Positions 45,431 through 53,783 of a stretch of DNA of 58,814 nt are shown piece after piece; within the stretch, counting starts at the first letter, position 1, and each line of letters opens with the position of its first letter. The position numbers and the translations under genes were made by a program. The DNA is from Sphingomonas sp. TDK1. GTDB taxonomy: Bacteria > Pseudomonadota > Alphaproteobacteria > Sphingomonadales > Sphingomonadaceae. The stretch spans positions 1 through 58,814 of the forward strand of contig NZ_LXVY01000019.1 of NCBI RefSeq assembly GCF_001650735.1, written 5' to 3'. The notes under the pieces were generated by a model that saw only the letters and a list, made by a program, of their open reading frames with translations, did no database searches and was not told the DNA's origin.

Positions 45431-46636
45431 ATGAAGATCAGGAAAGCCATGCTCGCTTCGCCGTTCTTGCTATTGGCAAGCGGCGGGCTGGCACAGAATG
45501 CGCCGAAGCCCGAGACGACGATCTCCTATCGCCCCCCCGCCGATCCGGCCGCGTCCTGGTCGAGCTATGATCGCACCAAGGCAGGGCCGTTGTTCGCCGA
45601 AGCGACGATCGAAGGGCGTCGTGCTGCCGTCATGGTCGATACCGGGGTTACGTTTACGACGCTCGATCTTGGGTGGATCAAGCAATTCTCCAACGGCGCC
45701 GAAGCCCAGCCAACTTTGCGCGTTGCTGCGACCGGGGGAACGACAAGCGCGGCGCTTGGACCTGTCGTAGAGCTGTCGCTGCCAAGCTACGACGTGCACC
45801 GCTTGCAGACGCTCGCAGCGGACTTTTCGGGAATCAAGAGCGCGCTCTCGCGACCTGTCGACATGGCGCTCGGTATGAATGTTATCGGTGCGGGCTCGTT
45901 GGAACTGGATCTTGGGGCCGGCCACTGGCGGTTTGCGCCGACAGGCATTCGATGGCCGCAAGCGGCGACGGCGCGGCTACTCTACACGCCCGATCGCTAT
46001 CACAGCTACATCGTTATCGATATCGAGGGTCATGTGCTGCGATTGGGTGTAGACACCGGTTACGATGGCGGCTTGATGCTGACGAAGAATGCAGCCACGA
46101 TCACAGGCCTCTTCGATCGAAACCCGACGACGACCGTTGCAAGTGCAGGCTTGGGTGGGATCGCGATCAGCACACTGGCCGTTCCGACCAAAATGAAATT
46201 CGGCGTGTCCGAGCTATCAAATATCCCGACCGAGATCGAAGCCGATGGTGGACTGCCTACCCAATGGAAATTGGATGGCCTGATTGGCATAGACCTGCTG
46301 CGTCAACTACATGCAGTGCTAGACTTCCCAGCGAGTACATTTTTCTACCTCCCGTCGACGGAAGTTAGCCAAGCGCCAGATCGCGCAACCATAGGCATTC
46401 AATCAGAGCGAAAAGATGGAGCATGGCGTATAATCCACGTCATGGCCAACAGCCCTGCGGCCGGAGCAGGATGGAAATCTGGCGAACGTATTTGTGCTGT
46501 GAGTCGCGTAGAGCGAAACAAAACGATACCACAAGGAACGAATACTACTTGGGGTGTATCTTCACCGGGAACGAAACTGAAATTCAAGATGTGCGATGGA
46601 TCCATACGTCGATTGACCGCGCGCAACTTTTATTGA
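45431..46636 (+). CDS. Exported retropepsin-like aspartyl protease with PDZ-like tail
   Basis: A 401-residue protein with a signal peptide (MLASPFLLLASGGLAQ). It has two aspartyl-protease half-sites in one chain: AAVMVDTGVTFTTLDL near residue 66 and LRLGVDTGYDGGLMLT near 207, each with DTG. Each half continues with the expected hydrophobic-Gly segment (DMALGMNVIG; DGLIGIDLLRQL). The last 70 residues resemble a PDZ fold (HVMANSPAAGAGWKSGERIC). Bacterial relatives are periplasmic and usually have one DTG per polypeptide or are poorly studied. GGGAG eight bases upstream supports ATG 45431. It lies inside an IS remnant, convergent with the transposase. Confidence 0.8.
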   Translation: MKIRKAMLASPFLLLASGGLAQNAPKPETTISYRPPADPAASWSSYDRTKAGPLFAEATIEGRRAAVMVDTGVTFTTLDLGWIKQFSNGAEAQPTLRVAATGGTTSAALGPVVELSLPSYDVHRLQTLAADFSGIKSALSRPVDMALGMNVIGAGSLELDLGAGHWRFAPTGIRWPQAATARLLYTPDRYHSYIVIDIEGHVLRLGVDTGYDGGLMLTKNAATITGLFDRNPTTTVASAGLGGIAISTLAVPTKMKFGVSELSNIPTEIEADGGLPTQWKLDGLIGIDLLRQLHAVLDFPASTFFYLPSTEVSQAPDRATIGIQSERKDGAWRIIHVMANSPAAGAGWKSGERICAVSRVERNKTIPQGTNTTWGVSSPGTKLKFKMCDGSIRRLTARNFY

Positions 46637-46674
46637 GGCCAATTTTCGAAGCCTAATTGATCTACTTCCGTCAG

Positions 46675-48084
46675 CTACGAGCCCCGATGCACGCCAGATG
46701 GGCACAGTTCCGCGGTAGGCCGAACGCGCTTGAGCTTCGGCGTGCATAGCGTCCTGGGGTCGATCTTCGGTTGCGCAGGGGGAGGGGGAGGGGACGCGAA
46801 CACGCCCACCGACTTCGAACTGCGCACCGGCTCGCTGGTGTTCCGCTTGCGGTGATGCGGTCTCGCCGCCTGCAGCGCCTGCGCCATGGCGAGCGCAGCG
46901 CCGAGACGCTTGTTCTCGACGATCTCGGCCTGGTTGACCCGCTGCATCTTGTCGTAGACGCGATAGGGCAGGACCACTTCGCCGTGCCGTACCTCGATGC
47001 GGCCGTCGGGAAATTCGCATACGTGGACGCGCTTGCGGGCGAGCGTCCGCGCCAGCGGCGTCGGCTCCAGGATGAACATTGCCTTGTTGTAATGCAGCGC
47101 CAAGGCGCCGGTGACGGAGCGCTCGACGCGCCAGACCATCTCGGCTTCCACATTCTCGTGCGGGGCGAGAGGCCGATGGGCGTCGCGCGGATCCGCCGGC
47201 ACGCACGCGAAGCGGGCATTGTGCTGGGCGAGGTACGAGGGGAGGAAGCGGTTGGCTTCCGCAATGCTGGAGATGCCCTCGAGCCGCATCGCCTTGACCA
47301 GCCTGTCCTGCAGCGTGCTGTTGGCGCGCTCGACCCGGCCCTTCGCCTGCGGCGAGTTAGCGCAGATGATCTCGATATCCAGCGCATCCAGTGCGCGGCC
47401 GAGATGCGTCATCCCGTCGCTGTCGGCGGCGGCGCGGTTGTTGCGGAACACGCTGTGCTTGTCCGAGTAGAAGGCGATCGGCTTGCCGTGCCGCTCCAGA
47501 TAGGTGCGCGTGGCCTGCATGTAGGAGAGGGCGGTCTCCGCCTCGGCCATCTCCAGGTGCATCAGTTCGCTGGTGGCATCGTCGATATAGACCAGCAGGC
47601 TGCAGCGTGGGCCGCGGCCCTCGAACCAGTCATGGTCCGAACCGTCGACCTGAATAAGCTCGCCGCGGCGCTCGCGCCGGTTGCGGGTCTGATGGAGCCT
47701 GGCGCGCTTGGCGGCCTTGGCTTTCCACAGGCCGGCGCCGATCATTAGCTGCCGCAGCGTCTCGTGCGAGAGTGTGATGCCGTGGCGCTCGGCCAGGTAT
47801 TCAGCCGCCAGCGTCGGGCCGAAATCAGCATAGCGCTCACGGACGATGCCGAGGATCTGGTTGCGGAAGGTTTCGCTCAACCGGCGGTTGCTCGGCCGAC
47901 CGCGCTTCCGGGATATCAGGCCAGCGGCGCCGTCAGCGCGGAACCGGTCGAGCAGCCGGTACACCTGGCGCCGGCATAGCCTGAGCAGCTCGCCAGCCTC
48001 GCTTGCGGTGATCTCGCAGCGCTCGACCCGCTGCAGCGTTTCGTACCGTGACAACTCGCTCCGGCTCATCGCGACCACCGTCAT
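46675..48084 (-). CDS. ISNCY-family transposase
   Basis: A 469-residue DDE transposase. N-terminal helix-turn-helices (ITASEAGELLRLCRRQVYRL; RLSETFRNQILGIVRERYAD) are followed by the integrase core, with Asp in GELIQVDGSDHDWFE, Asp in IAFYSDKHSVF and Glu in AKGRVERANSTLQDRLV. The C-terminal beta domain ends in a Pro-rich tail. Start MTVVAMSRSEL lies just inside the right-end repeats. Order and motifs match the group of ISNCY elements related to IS1202 and ISDol1. The gene is intact and may still act on the multiple end fragments nearby. Confidence 0.85.
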   Translation of the reverse strand: MTVVAMSRSELSRYETLQRVERCEITASEAGELLRLCRRQVYRLLDRFRADGAAGLISRKRGRPSNRRLSETFRNQILGIVRERYADFGPTLAAEYLAERHGITLSHETLRQLMIGAGLWKAKAAKRARLHQTRNRRERRGELIQVDGSDHDWFEGRGPRCSLLVYIDDATSELMHLEMAEAETALSYMQATRTYLERHGKPIAFYSDKHSVFRNNRAAADSDGMTHLGRALDALDIEIICANSPQAKGRVERANSTLQDRLVKAMRLEGISSIAEANRFLPSYLAQHNARFACVPADPRDAHRPLAPHENVEAEMVWRVERSVTGALALHYNKAMFILEPTPLARTLARKRVHVCEFPDGRIEVRHGEVVLPYRVYDKMQRVNQAEIVENKRLGAALAMAQALQAARPHHRKRNTSEPVRSSKSVGVFASPPPPPAQPKIDPRTLCTPKLKRVRPTAELCPSGVHRGS

Positions 48085-48204
48085 CAGCGTGCCCCCAATT
48101 GCTCGGGCGGCATGCCACTCGGAAGGCGCCGACCAGAGATTGTGACATCTCTATCTGGCGGGAGAGTGACATTTGTACGTTGCGCTTACAATTTGAAATT
48201 TTTT

Positions 48205-48370
48205 CGCGAACGAAAAGCTTAGTTATGTTTACCCGCGCAGCTCGTCGCGCGTCGCGGGCGATATATCGATTTCAAGAAAACTTGGGGTATAATCGGGGGT
48301 GCCACGTCCGATGAGCTGACGTTTACCACTATAAGTCAAGTGCTTATAAGGTGCGCTGATCTTTGAAAAG
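48205..48370. other. Spacer between the IS right end and attR
   Basis: No gene. It is AT-richer than average and contains no T-arm or other tRNA part; the identity with the tRNA begins exactly at 48371. This is the right inner edge of the integrated element. Confidence 0.5.
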
Positions 48371-48462
48371 ATCCTGCCCCCGCAACCAAACGCACACATA
48401 CCAAACCGCTTCAGGACATCCTGAGGCGGTTTTTTTATGCCTGTTTTCCTTAACTTATCCCC
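48371..48462 (+). repeat. attR: right 92-bp direct repeat
   Basis: Contains the last 18 bases of tRNA-fMet (ATCCTGCCCCCGCAACCA), the terminator hairpin with seven T residues and the CTTATCCCC motif. It pairs with 319-410 without gaps. It is followed at once by an IS630-type inverted repeat, so chromosomal sequence proper resumes only near 48950. Confidence 0.8.
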
Positions 48463-48947
48463 TAGAGCAATTTCACATTGACCGTTGATATCCAGCGGCC
48501 TGGAAGAAGTTGGCACATTCGCAGGGCGGGAAGCGATCAAGCAGTTCGCCGATGCGCTCGACAAGAGCATCGACGGTTCGCGCTGGCTGCTGGCGCAGGA
48601 GCGCCTTGAGCTTGGCGAAGGCCATCTCGATCGGGTTCATGTCGGGGCTGTAGGGAGGCAGGTAGAAGAGCTGGGCGCGCCGGGCGGTGATCGCCTCGCG
48701 GATGCCGGCGACCTTGTGGGCGGGCAGATTGTCGAGCACCACGACATCGCCGCGCCGGAGCGTGGGGGCCAGGACGTCGCGGACATAGACCCGGAAGGCA
48801 TCGCCATCCATCAATCGCGCAAATCCTGCGAGTAACTCTGCCCAGATCGCCAACCCATCGCCGCCTCCGTCGTGACGGACGGCTATGAATCACACGGCCA
48901 CCGAAAAGGGAATCCCTCGCGATTCCGCCCATCGTGAAGATGCTCTA
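48463..48947 (-). mobile_element. Internally deleted IS630-family element
   Basis: Inverted ends TAGAGCAATTTCAC and (reverse strand) TAGAGCATCTTCAC bound a 485-bp unit beginning and ending in TA, the IS630 target. Only the C-terminal half of the transposase is readable (48473-48853 minus): VVVLDNLPAHKVAGIREAI, YLPPYSPDMNPIEMAFAKLK, with the second Asp and the Glu of the DDE triad. The N-terminal half has been lost and the residual 5' part is in another frame. The element could be moved only with help from a complete copy elsewhere. Confidence 0.8.
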
Positions 48948-49044
48948 GTAGGCGGGCGCAGTTTTTATATGTTCAAATCCCACTAGAAGAATGGGAGTTT
49001 GCCTCTCGATACGTCGCGCGTGTCGCGCGCCAAAAGGGGGCAAT

Positions 49045-49563
49045 ATGCAATTTTCCATTACCGCCGCACTGTTCGCATGCGTCCTCGCGCGGCCCGCAGC
49101 TGCGCCGCCGCCGGATCGCGCCCCGGCAGTGGGTGTCGCCAGCTTTGAGGCACTGCCCAAGCCGCTGCCGCTGCCCTATGACGACAAGGCCGATGCCGAG
49201 GCGGCGGTGAAGGCGGCCAAGGCGCGGGCGCTCAAGGGGCACAAGCTGCTGCTGATCGACCTCGGTGGCAACTGGTGCCTGGATTGCCGTCTGCTCGCCG
49301 GGACGATCGAGCTGCCCAAGCTCAAGCCTTGGGTCGAGCGCCACTATGAACTGGTGACCGTCGACATCGGCCGGTTCGATCGCAACCTTGCGATCCCGGT
49401 CCGCTACGGTGTCGGGTCGCGGCCGGAAGGCGTGCCCGCGTTGCTCGTGATCGATCCGAAGACCGACAAGCTGCTGAACGGCGGCCGTGTTTCGGCGCTG
49501 GCCGATGCCCGCAGTCTCACGCCGCAGGCGCTGGCCGACTGGCTGGCACAGTGGACACGCTGA
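49045..49563 (+). CDS. Periplasmic thioredoxin-like protein
   Basis: A 172-residue protein with a signal peptide (FSITAALFACVLARPAAA) and a thioredoxin fold: HKLLLIDLGGNWCLDCRLLA supplies the CxxC (WCLDC), and the cis-Pro lies in EGVPALLVID. The WCxxC active site with Leu-Asp is that of the thioredoxin_7/DUF255-like secreted group. AGGGGG precedes ATG 49045. It may keep periplasmic thiols reduced or assist the neighbouring dioxygenase-like protein, which starts 35 bases later. Confidence 0.8.
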   Translation: MQFSITAALFACVLARPAAAPPPDRAPAVGVASFEALPKPLPLPYDDKADAEAAVKAAKARALKGHKLLLIDLGGNWCLDCRLLAGTIELPKLKPWVERHYELVTVDIGRFDRNLAIPVRYGVGSRPEGVPALLVIDPKTDKLLNGGRVSALADARSLTPQALADWLAQWTR

Positions 49564-49598
49564 TGCGCCCTTCAGGCCAACCGTTTCCGGGGGGAAGC

Positions 49599-50315
49599 AT
49601 GCACGAAGAATCCATCGTTCCGAACAGCGCCGAGGATCAGGCCTGGGCCGACCTGCTGTCGCCGACGCGGCGCGGGCTGATCACCGGCTCGACGCTTGCG
49701 GCGGCGGGGATCGCCGCCAGCGGGTTGGGTGCCGGGGTGGCGGAGGCGCAGAGCCAGGCGCCGCTGGGCGATCCGAACTTCCGTCCGGTCCTGCCGCCGC
49801 GCGACGTGGGCAAGAGCCCTTGGGGCGAGAAGACGGCGCTCGAGCCGGCGACCCGCCCGCCGAGCATCCGTCCCGAAGGCGGCGACGGCCTGCCCGAGCG
49901 TCCGCGGCCCTACACGGCGGTGAAGAGCTATCACGCGCATATCTATTTCGATGAGGACAATTACCCCAAGGCCGCGCGGCTGCGCCAATGGGTGATCGAG
50001 CGGTTTCCGGTGGAGCTTGGCAACTGGAACCGCACGCCGCGCGGGCCGCACGTGACGCCGTCCTTCTATTTCGGTTTCACCAACGATCTGCTGCCGGTGG
50101 TGGTCCCGTGGCTGCAGCTCAACAGCCTGGGGCTGACCATCCTGCTGCATCCGAACACCGACGATCCCCGGGCGGACCATCTCTATTACACGTTGTGGGT
50201 GAACCGCTCGCAGCCGGTCAACGCCTTCAACTGGAAGAAGGCCGGCGAGCCCGGCGCGGAGCCGGTCGAGCGGATCTATCCCAATATCCGCCCGACCCTG
50301 CCGCTGGAGGTCTGA
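49599..50315 (+). CDS. Tat-exported DOPA-4,5-dioxygenase-family protein
   Basis: A 238-residue protein. A twin-arginine signal (SPTRRGLITGSTLAAAGIAA) is followed by the DOPA-dioxygenase fold: YHAHIYFDEDNYPKAARLRQ, PRGPHVTPSFYFGF, LTILLHPNTDDPRADHLYY. The His residues of HAHIYF and of LLHPNT are the conserved metal ligands of the family. Bacterial members cleave catechol-type substrates; the natural substrate is not known. ATG 49599 follows GGGGGGAAGC; ATG 49563 is a longer option. Paired with the thioredoxin-like gene upstream. Confidence 0.85.
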   Translation: MHEESIVPNSAEDQAWADLLSPTRRGLITGSTLAAAGIAASGLGAGVAEAQSQAPLGDPNFRPVLPPRDVGKSPWGEKTALEPATRPPSIRPEGGDGLPERPRPYTAVKSYHAHIYFDEDNYPKAARLRQWVIERFPVELGNWNRTPRGPHVTPSFYFGFTNDLLPVVVPWLQLNSLGLTILLHPNTDDPRADHLYYTLWVNRSQPVNAFNWKKAGEPGAEPVERIYPNIRPTLPLEV

Positions 50316-50336
50316 TCCTTCGGCCCGTCGTCCCGG

Positions 50337-51134
50337 TCAGAAGGCCGGGACGACGGCGCCGTCATATTTCTTGGCGATGAACGCCTTCACCTCGGAGCTG
50401 CGCAGCGCCGCGACAAGCTTCTGCACGCGCGGATCGTTCTTGGCGCTTTCCGGCCCCACCACGAAATTGACGTAGGGGCTGTTCTTGTCCTCGATCGCCA
50501 GCGCGTCGCGGGTGGGGTTCAGCTTGGCGTCGAGCGCATAGTTGGTGTTGATCAGCGCGAGGTCGACCTGACCCAGCACGCGCGGCAGCGTCGCCGCCTC
50601 TAGCTCGCGGAACACCAGCCCGCGCGGGTTGCTCTCGATGTCCTTGGGCGTGGCGGTGACGTTCTTCGGGTCGCGTAGCGTGATCAGATGCTCGCGGGCG
50701 AGCAACTGCAGCGCGCGGCCGCTGTTGCTCGGCTCGTTGGGGATCGCGACCGTCGCGCCCCTGGGCAGCGCGTCCAGCGACTTCCAGCGCCGCGAATAGG
50801 CGCCGAACGGCTCGACATGCACGCCCGCGATGGTGACGAGGTGCGTGCCCTTGGCCTTGTTGAACTCGGCGAGATAGGGGCCGGTCTGGAAATAGTTCAC
50901 GTCGATCCGCCCTTCGGCGACCTGGACGTTGGGCTGGACGTAATCGTTGAACACGCGGACATCGAGCTTGAGGCCCTGTTTCGCGAGCGTCGGCTTGATG
51001 AAATCGAGGATCTCGGCGTGCGGCACCGCGGTGGCGGCGACGCTGAGCGTGTTCGGGTCGGCGGGCTTGGCGGCATTGCCGCATCCGGCGAGCGAAAGCG
51101 CGGTGGCGAGCGACAGGAACAGGCGACGGTGCAT
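50337..51134 (-). CDS. metQ: MetQ-type substrate-binding lipoprotein
   Basis: A 265-residue binding protein of the NlpA/MetQ family with lipobox LSLAGC (Cys about residue 18). Diagnostic segments are VAATAVPHAEILDFIKPTLA, GRIDVNYFQTGPYLAEFN, VAIPNEPSNSGRALQLLA and LALINTNYALDA. It delivers D/L-methionine or related thio-compounds to MetNI. It is the last gene of the leftward operon, eight bases after metI. Confidence 0.92.
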   Translation of the reverse strand: MHRRLFLSLATALSLAGCGNAAKPADPNTLSVAATAVPHAEILDFIKPTLAKQGLKLDVRVFNDYVQPNVQVAEGRIDVNYFQTGPYLAEFNKAKGTHLVTIAGVHVEPFGAYSRRWKSLDALPRGATVAIPNEPSNSGRALQLLAREHLITLRDPKNVTATPKDIESNPRGLVFRELEAATLPRVLGQVDLALINTNYALDAKLNPTRDALAIEDKNSPYVNFVVGPESAKNDPRVQKLVAALRSSEVKAFIAKKYDGAVVPAF

Positions 51135-51142
51135 GGGCGATC

Positions 51143-51808
51143 CTATTTGCGGGTGAAGCGGCGAACGAGCGCATCGCCCGCCATCTGGAGAAGCTGGACG
51201 AGCGCGAGCAGCAGCGCGACGGTGACGAGCATCACGTCGGTCTGGAACCGCTGATAGCCGAAGCGGATGGCGAGATCGCCGAGCCCGCCGGCGCCGACCA
51301 CGCCTGCCATCGCGGTGAACGAGACCAGTGCGATCGCGGTTACCGTCGCGCCTGCGACGATGCCGGGCAGCGCCTCGGGCAGCAGCGCGCGGAAGACCAG
51401 GTCACGGGTGGTGGCGCCCATCGCCTGCACCGCCTCGATCGTGTTGCGGTCGACTTCGCGGAGCGCCGTCTCGACCAGGCGGGCGAAGAAGGGCGCCGCG
51501 CCAACCACCAGCGGCGGGATCGCGCCGGCAACGCCGAGCGAGGTGCCGACGAGCAACACGGTGAGCGGGATCATCACGATCAGCAGGATGATGAACGGCA
51601 CCGAGCGCAGCAGATTGACCAGCAGCGCCAGCGCGCCGTTCGCCACCCGGCTCCGCCACGGCCCGCCCGGCCCGGTAAGGAACAGCAGCACGCCGAGCGG
51701 CAGCCCGATCAGCAGGGTGAGCAGCAGCGATCCGCCGAGCATGACCAGCGTGTCGAGCGTCGCCTGGACGATCTCCGCCCAGTCGACATGCGCGAAGAAC
51801 CCGCTCAT
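51143..51808 (-). CDS. metI: Methionine ABC transporter permease MetI
   Basis: A 221-residue permease with five or more membrane helices (LDTLVMLGGSLLLTLLIGLP; PFIILLIVMIPLTVLLVG) and the EAA loop EAVQAMGATTRDLVFRALLP. Start ATG 51808 overlaps the metN stop by four bases; the frame is open far upstream only within metN. Typical length for MetI. Confidence 0.92.
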   Translation of the reverse strand: MSGFFAHVDWAEIVQATLDTLVMLGGSLLLTLLIGLPLGVLLFLTGPGGPWRSRVANGALALLVNLLRSVPFIILLIVMIPLTVLLVGTSLGVAGAIPPLVVGAAPFFARLVETALREVDRNTIEAVQAMGATTRDLVFRALLPEALPGIVAGATVTAIALVSFTAMAGVVGAGGLGDLAIRFGYQRFQTDVMLVTVALLLALVQLLQMAGDALVRRFTRK

Positions 51809-52773
51809 GCCGCCACCGCCCCCAGGCCGTGGAGCGCGGCGAGCGCCGCCTTGGTGTCGCCGCCGGACAGGCCGAGGGTCAGCTGGCTGAAGCGCTCGTC
51901 CTTGAACTGGCCGACGCGGCCGTCGAGGATCGCGACATCGGTGCCGGTCTCGCGCGCGATGCGGCTGAGCACGGGCGCCGCCACCGCATCGCCGCGGAGC
52001 GTCAGGCGCAGGACGGGGCCGTCGAAGGGGATCGGTGCCGCCGCCGCCTCGTCCTCGTGGAGCAGCGCGCGGGTCTCGGCGGTGCCGGGGGCGAGGAAGA
52101 TGTCCGCCACCGCGCCGCGCTCGACCAGCCGCCCGGCATGGAGCACCGCGACGCGGTCGCACACCTGGCGCACCACCTCCATCTCATGGGTGATCAGCAC
52201 GATGGTGAGGCCAAGCTCGCGGTTGAGATCGGCGATCAGCGCGAGGATGCTGCGCGTCGTCTCGGGGTCGAGCGCGCTGGTCGCTTCGTCGCACAGCAGG
52301 ATGTCCGGCCCGGTCGCGAGGGCGCGGGCGATGCCGACGCGCTGCTTCTGGCCGCCCGACAGCTGGGCAGGGTAGCGCGCGCCATAGTCGGCAAGGCCGA
52401 CGCGGGCGAGCAGCTCCGGCACCCGCGCCCGGATCGTCGCGGCGTCGGCGCCGGCGATGCGGAGCGGCAGCGCGACATTGTCGAACACCGTGCGGGCGCT
52501 GAGCAGCCCGAAATTCTGGAAGATCATCCCCACCCGGCGGCGCAGCGCGCGCAGCCCGGCGCCGTCGAGCGTGGCGAGGTCGGTGCCGTCGAGCAGTACC
52601 CGGCCGCCGCTCGGCCGTTCGAGGCCGTTGAGCAGCCGCACCAATGTCGACTTGCCCGCCCCCGAGCGGCCGATGATGCCGAACACCTCGCCGCGGGCGA
52701 TCTCCAGATCCACCTCGGCCAACGCGGCGCGACCGGCGGCGTATTGCTTATGGACATTCTCCAGGCGCATCAT
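51805..52773 (-). CDS. metN: Methionine ABC transporter ATPase MetN
   Basis: A 322-residue ATPase: Walker A GRSGAGKSTLVR, Q-loop MIFQNFGLLSART, signature LSGGQKQRVGIA, Walker B ILLCDEATSALDP and H-loop VLITHEMEVV. The C-terminal NIL domain (about 245-320) is the methionine-sensing part that gives trans-inhibition. Start ATG 52773, with a second in-frame ATG directly after it; overlaps the LLM gene stop by four bases. Confidence 0.93.
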   Translation of the reverse strand: MMRLENVHKQYAAGRAALAEVDLEIARGEVFGIIGRSGAGKSTLVRLLNGLERPSGGRVLLDGTDLATLDGAGLRALRRRVGMIFQNFGLLSARTVFDNVALPLRIAGADAATIRARVPELLARVGLADYGARYPAQLSGGQKQRVGIARALATGPDILLCDEATSALDPETTRSILALIADLNRELGLTIVLITHEMEVVRQVCDRVAVLHAGRLVERGAVADIFLAPGTAETRALLHEDEAAAAPIPFDGPVLRLTLRGDAVAAPVLSRIARETGTDVAILDGRVGQFKDERFSQLTLGLSGGDTKAALAALHGLGAVAA

Positions 52774-53783
52774 GCGGCGATCACCTGCGCGGCAAAGCGT
52801 TCCATCTCTTCCTTTTGCGGGCTCATCTGGAGGAGCAGCAGGTCGAGCCCCGCCGCTTCATATTCGGCGATCCGTTCGCGCAGCTGCTCGGGCGTGCCGA
52901 CCAGATTGGGGCGGAGGCCCCGGTTCGACACCGAATATTCCTGGATCTTGAGTTCGCGCTCGAGCTGGGTGCCCGACAGCCACTGGTCGAAATTGGCATA
53001 GCCGGCGGGCAGCGCCTGGACGTCGGTGATCCGGGCCAGCTCGCGCTGCGCCTCGGCCTCGCTGTCGCGGACGATCGCATAGGCGGCCATGCCGAAGGTC
53101 ATGGGCGCGCCGCCGGCATCGGCGCGGCGGGCGCGCATGTCGGCGATCTTGGGTGCGATCGCCGATACGGGATCGCCGTGCATCACATAGGCGTCGCAGC
53201 GCCCGGCGATCATCGTCTTCGCTGCCTCGCTCTCGCCGCCGGCATAAAGGATGGGCGCGTGGAGCGGCTTGGGGGCGCAGATCGCCTTATCGGTGCGGTA
53301 GAACTGGCCCTCGAAGCTGAACCGCTCCTCGCGCCAAAGCCCCTTCACCACGTCCAGCCACTCGCTGGTGCGGGCATAGCGATCGTCATGCTGGTCGAAC
53401 TGCAGGCCATATTGGCGCGCTTCGTCGGCCCACCAGGAGGAGACGACGTTGAGCGACAGCCGTCCGCCCGAGATCCGGTCGATATTCGCCGCCGCCTTGG
53501 CGAACAGCGCCGGCTGGTGGAAGTTCGGCCGCACCGCGACCATGATCTCCTGCGTGCGCGTCACCGCCGCGATCGCCGCCGCGGTCGACCAGGCATCGAG
53601 CGCGGGTTCGGTCACGCCCTTGATGTCGTTGAGGTTCAGTTCGGCGATCAGGGTGAGGTCATAGCCGATCTGCTCGGCGCGGATCGCGAGGTCGCGGGCA
53701 TAGTCCCAGCTCGCTTCCATCTGCTCGTCGACGACGTTGCGCAGCCAGCCGCCGAACACCGGCATCCAATAGCCGTACCTCAT
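52770..53783 (-). CDS. LLM-class flavin-dependent monooxygenase, SfnG-like
   Basis: A 337-residue FMNH2-dependent luciferase-like enzyme. Segments YGYWMPVFGGWLRNV, GYDLTLIAELNLNDIKG, RPNFHQPALFAKAAANIDRI, SGGRLSLNVVSSWWADEARQ and YAGGESEAAKTMI correspond to the SfnG/SsuD subgroup that removes sulfonate or sulfone sulfur. It lies between metN and an ATP-grasp gene with four-base overlaps on both sides, in an operon with cysE and a MetNIQ-type transporter, so organosulfur use is the likely role. The exact substrate (dimethylsulfone, sulfinate or other) cannot be told. Confidence 0.8.
   Translation of the reverse strand: MRYGYWMPVFGGWLRNVVDEQMEASWDYARDLAIRAEQIGYDLTLIAELNLNDIKGVTEPALDAWSTAAAIAAVTRTQEIMVAVRPNFHQPALFAKAAANIDRISGGRLSLNVVSSWWADEARQYGLQFDQHDDRYARTSEWLDVVKGLWREERFSFEGQFYRTDKAICAPKPLHAPILYAGGESEAAKTMIAGRCDAYVMHGDPVSAIAPKIADMRARRADAGGAPMTFGMAAYAIVRDSEAEAQRELARITDVQALPAGYANFDQWLSGTQLERELKIQEYSVSNRGLRPNLVGTPEQLRERIAEYEAAGLDLLLLQMSPQKEEMERFAAQVIAA

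Larger units (their letters stand above)
45160..48204 (-). mobile_element. ISNCY-type element copy B with internal protease gene
   Basis: Left end at 45160-45363 (starts GTTGCCGCCAGTTAG), right end at 48085-48204 (ends near AATTTGAAATTTTTT), transposase at 46675-48084, and an oppositely oriented aspartyl protease gene between. Both ends carry related repeats (CAGATAGAAATGGCAC against GTGACATCTCTATCTG). No target duplication is evident, because the left end abuts another IS end. Either the protease is a passenger or two partial copies and a deletion have produced this order. Confidence 0.55.

Noticed and set aside
45431..46636. Possibility that the aspartyl protease is part of the transposition machinery
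   Set aside because: It has a signal peptide and a PDZ-like tail, so it acts outside the cytoplasm; it cannot be a transposase partner.
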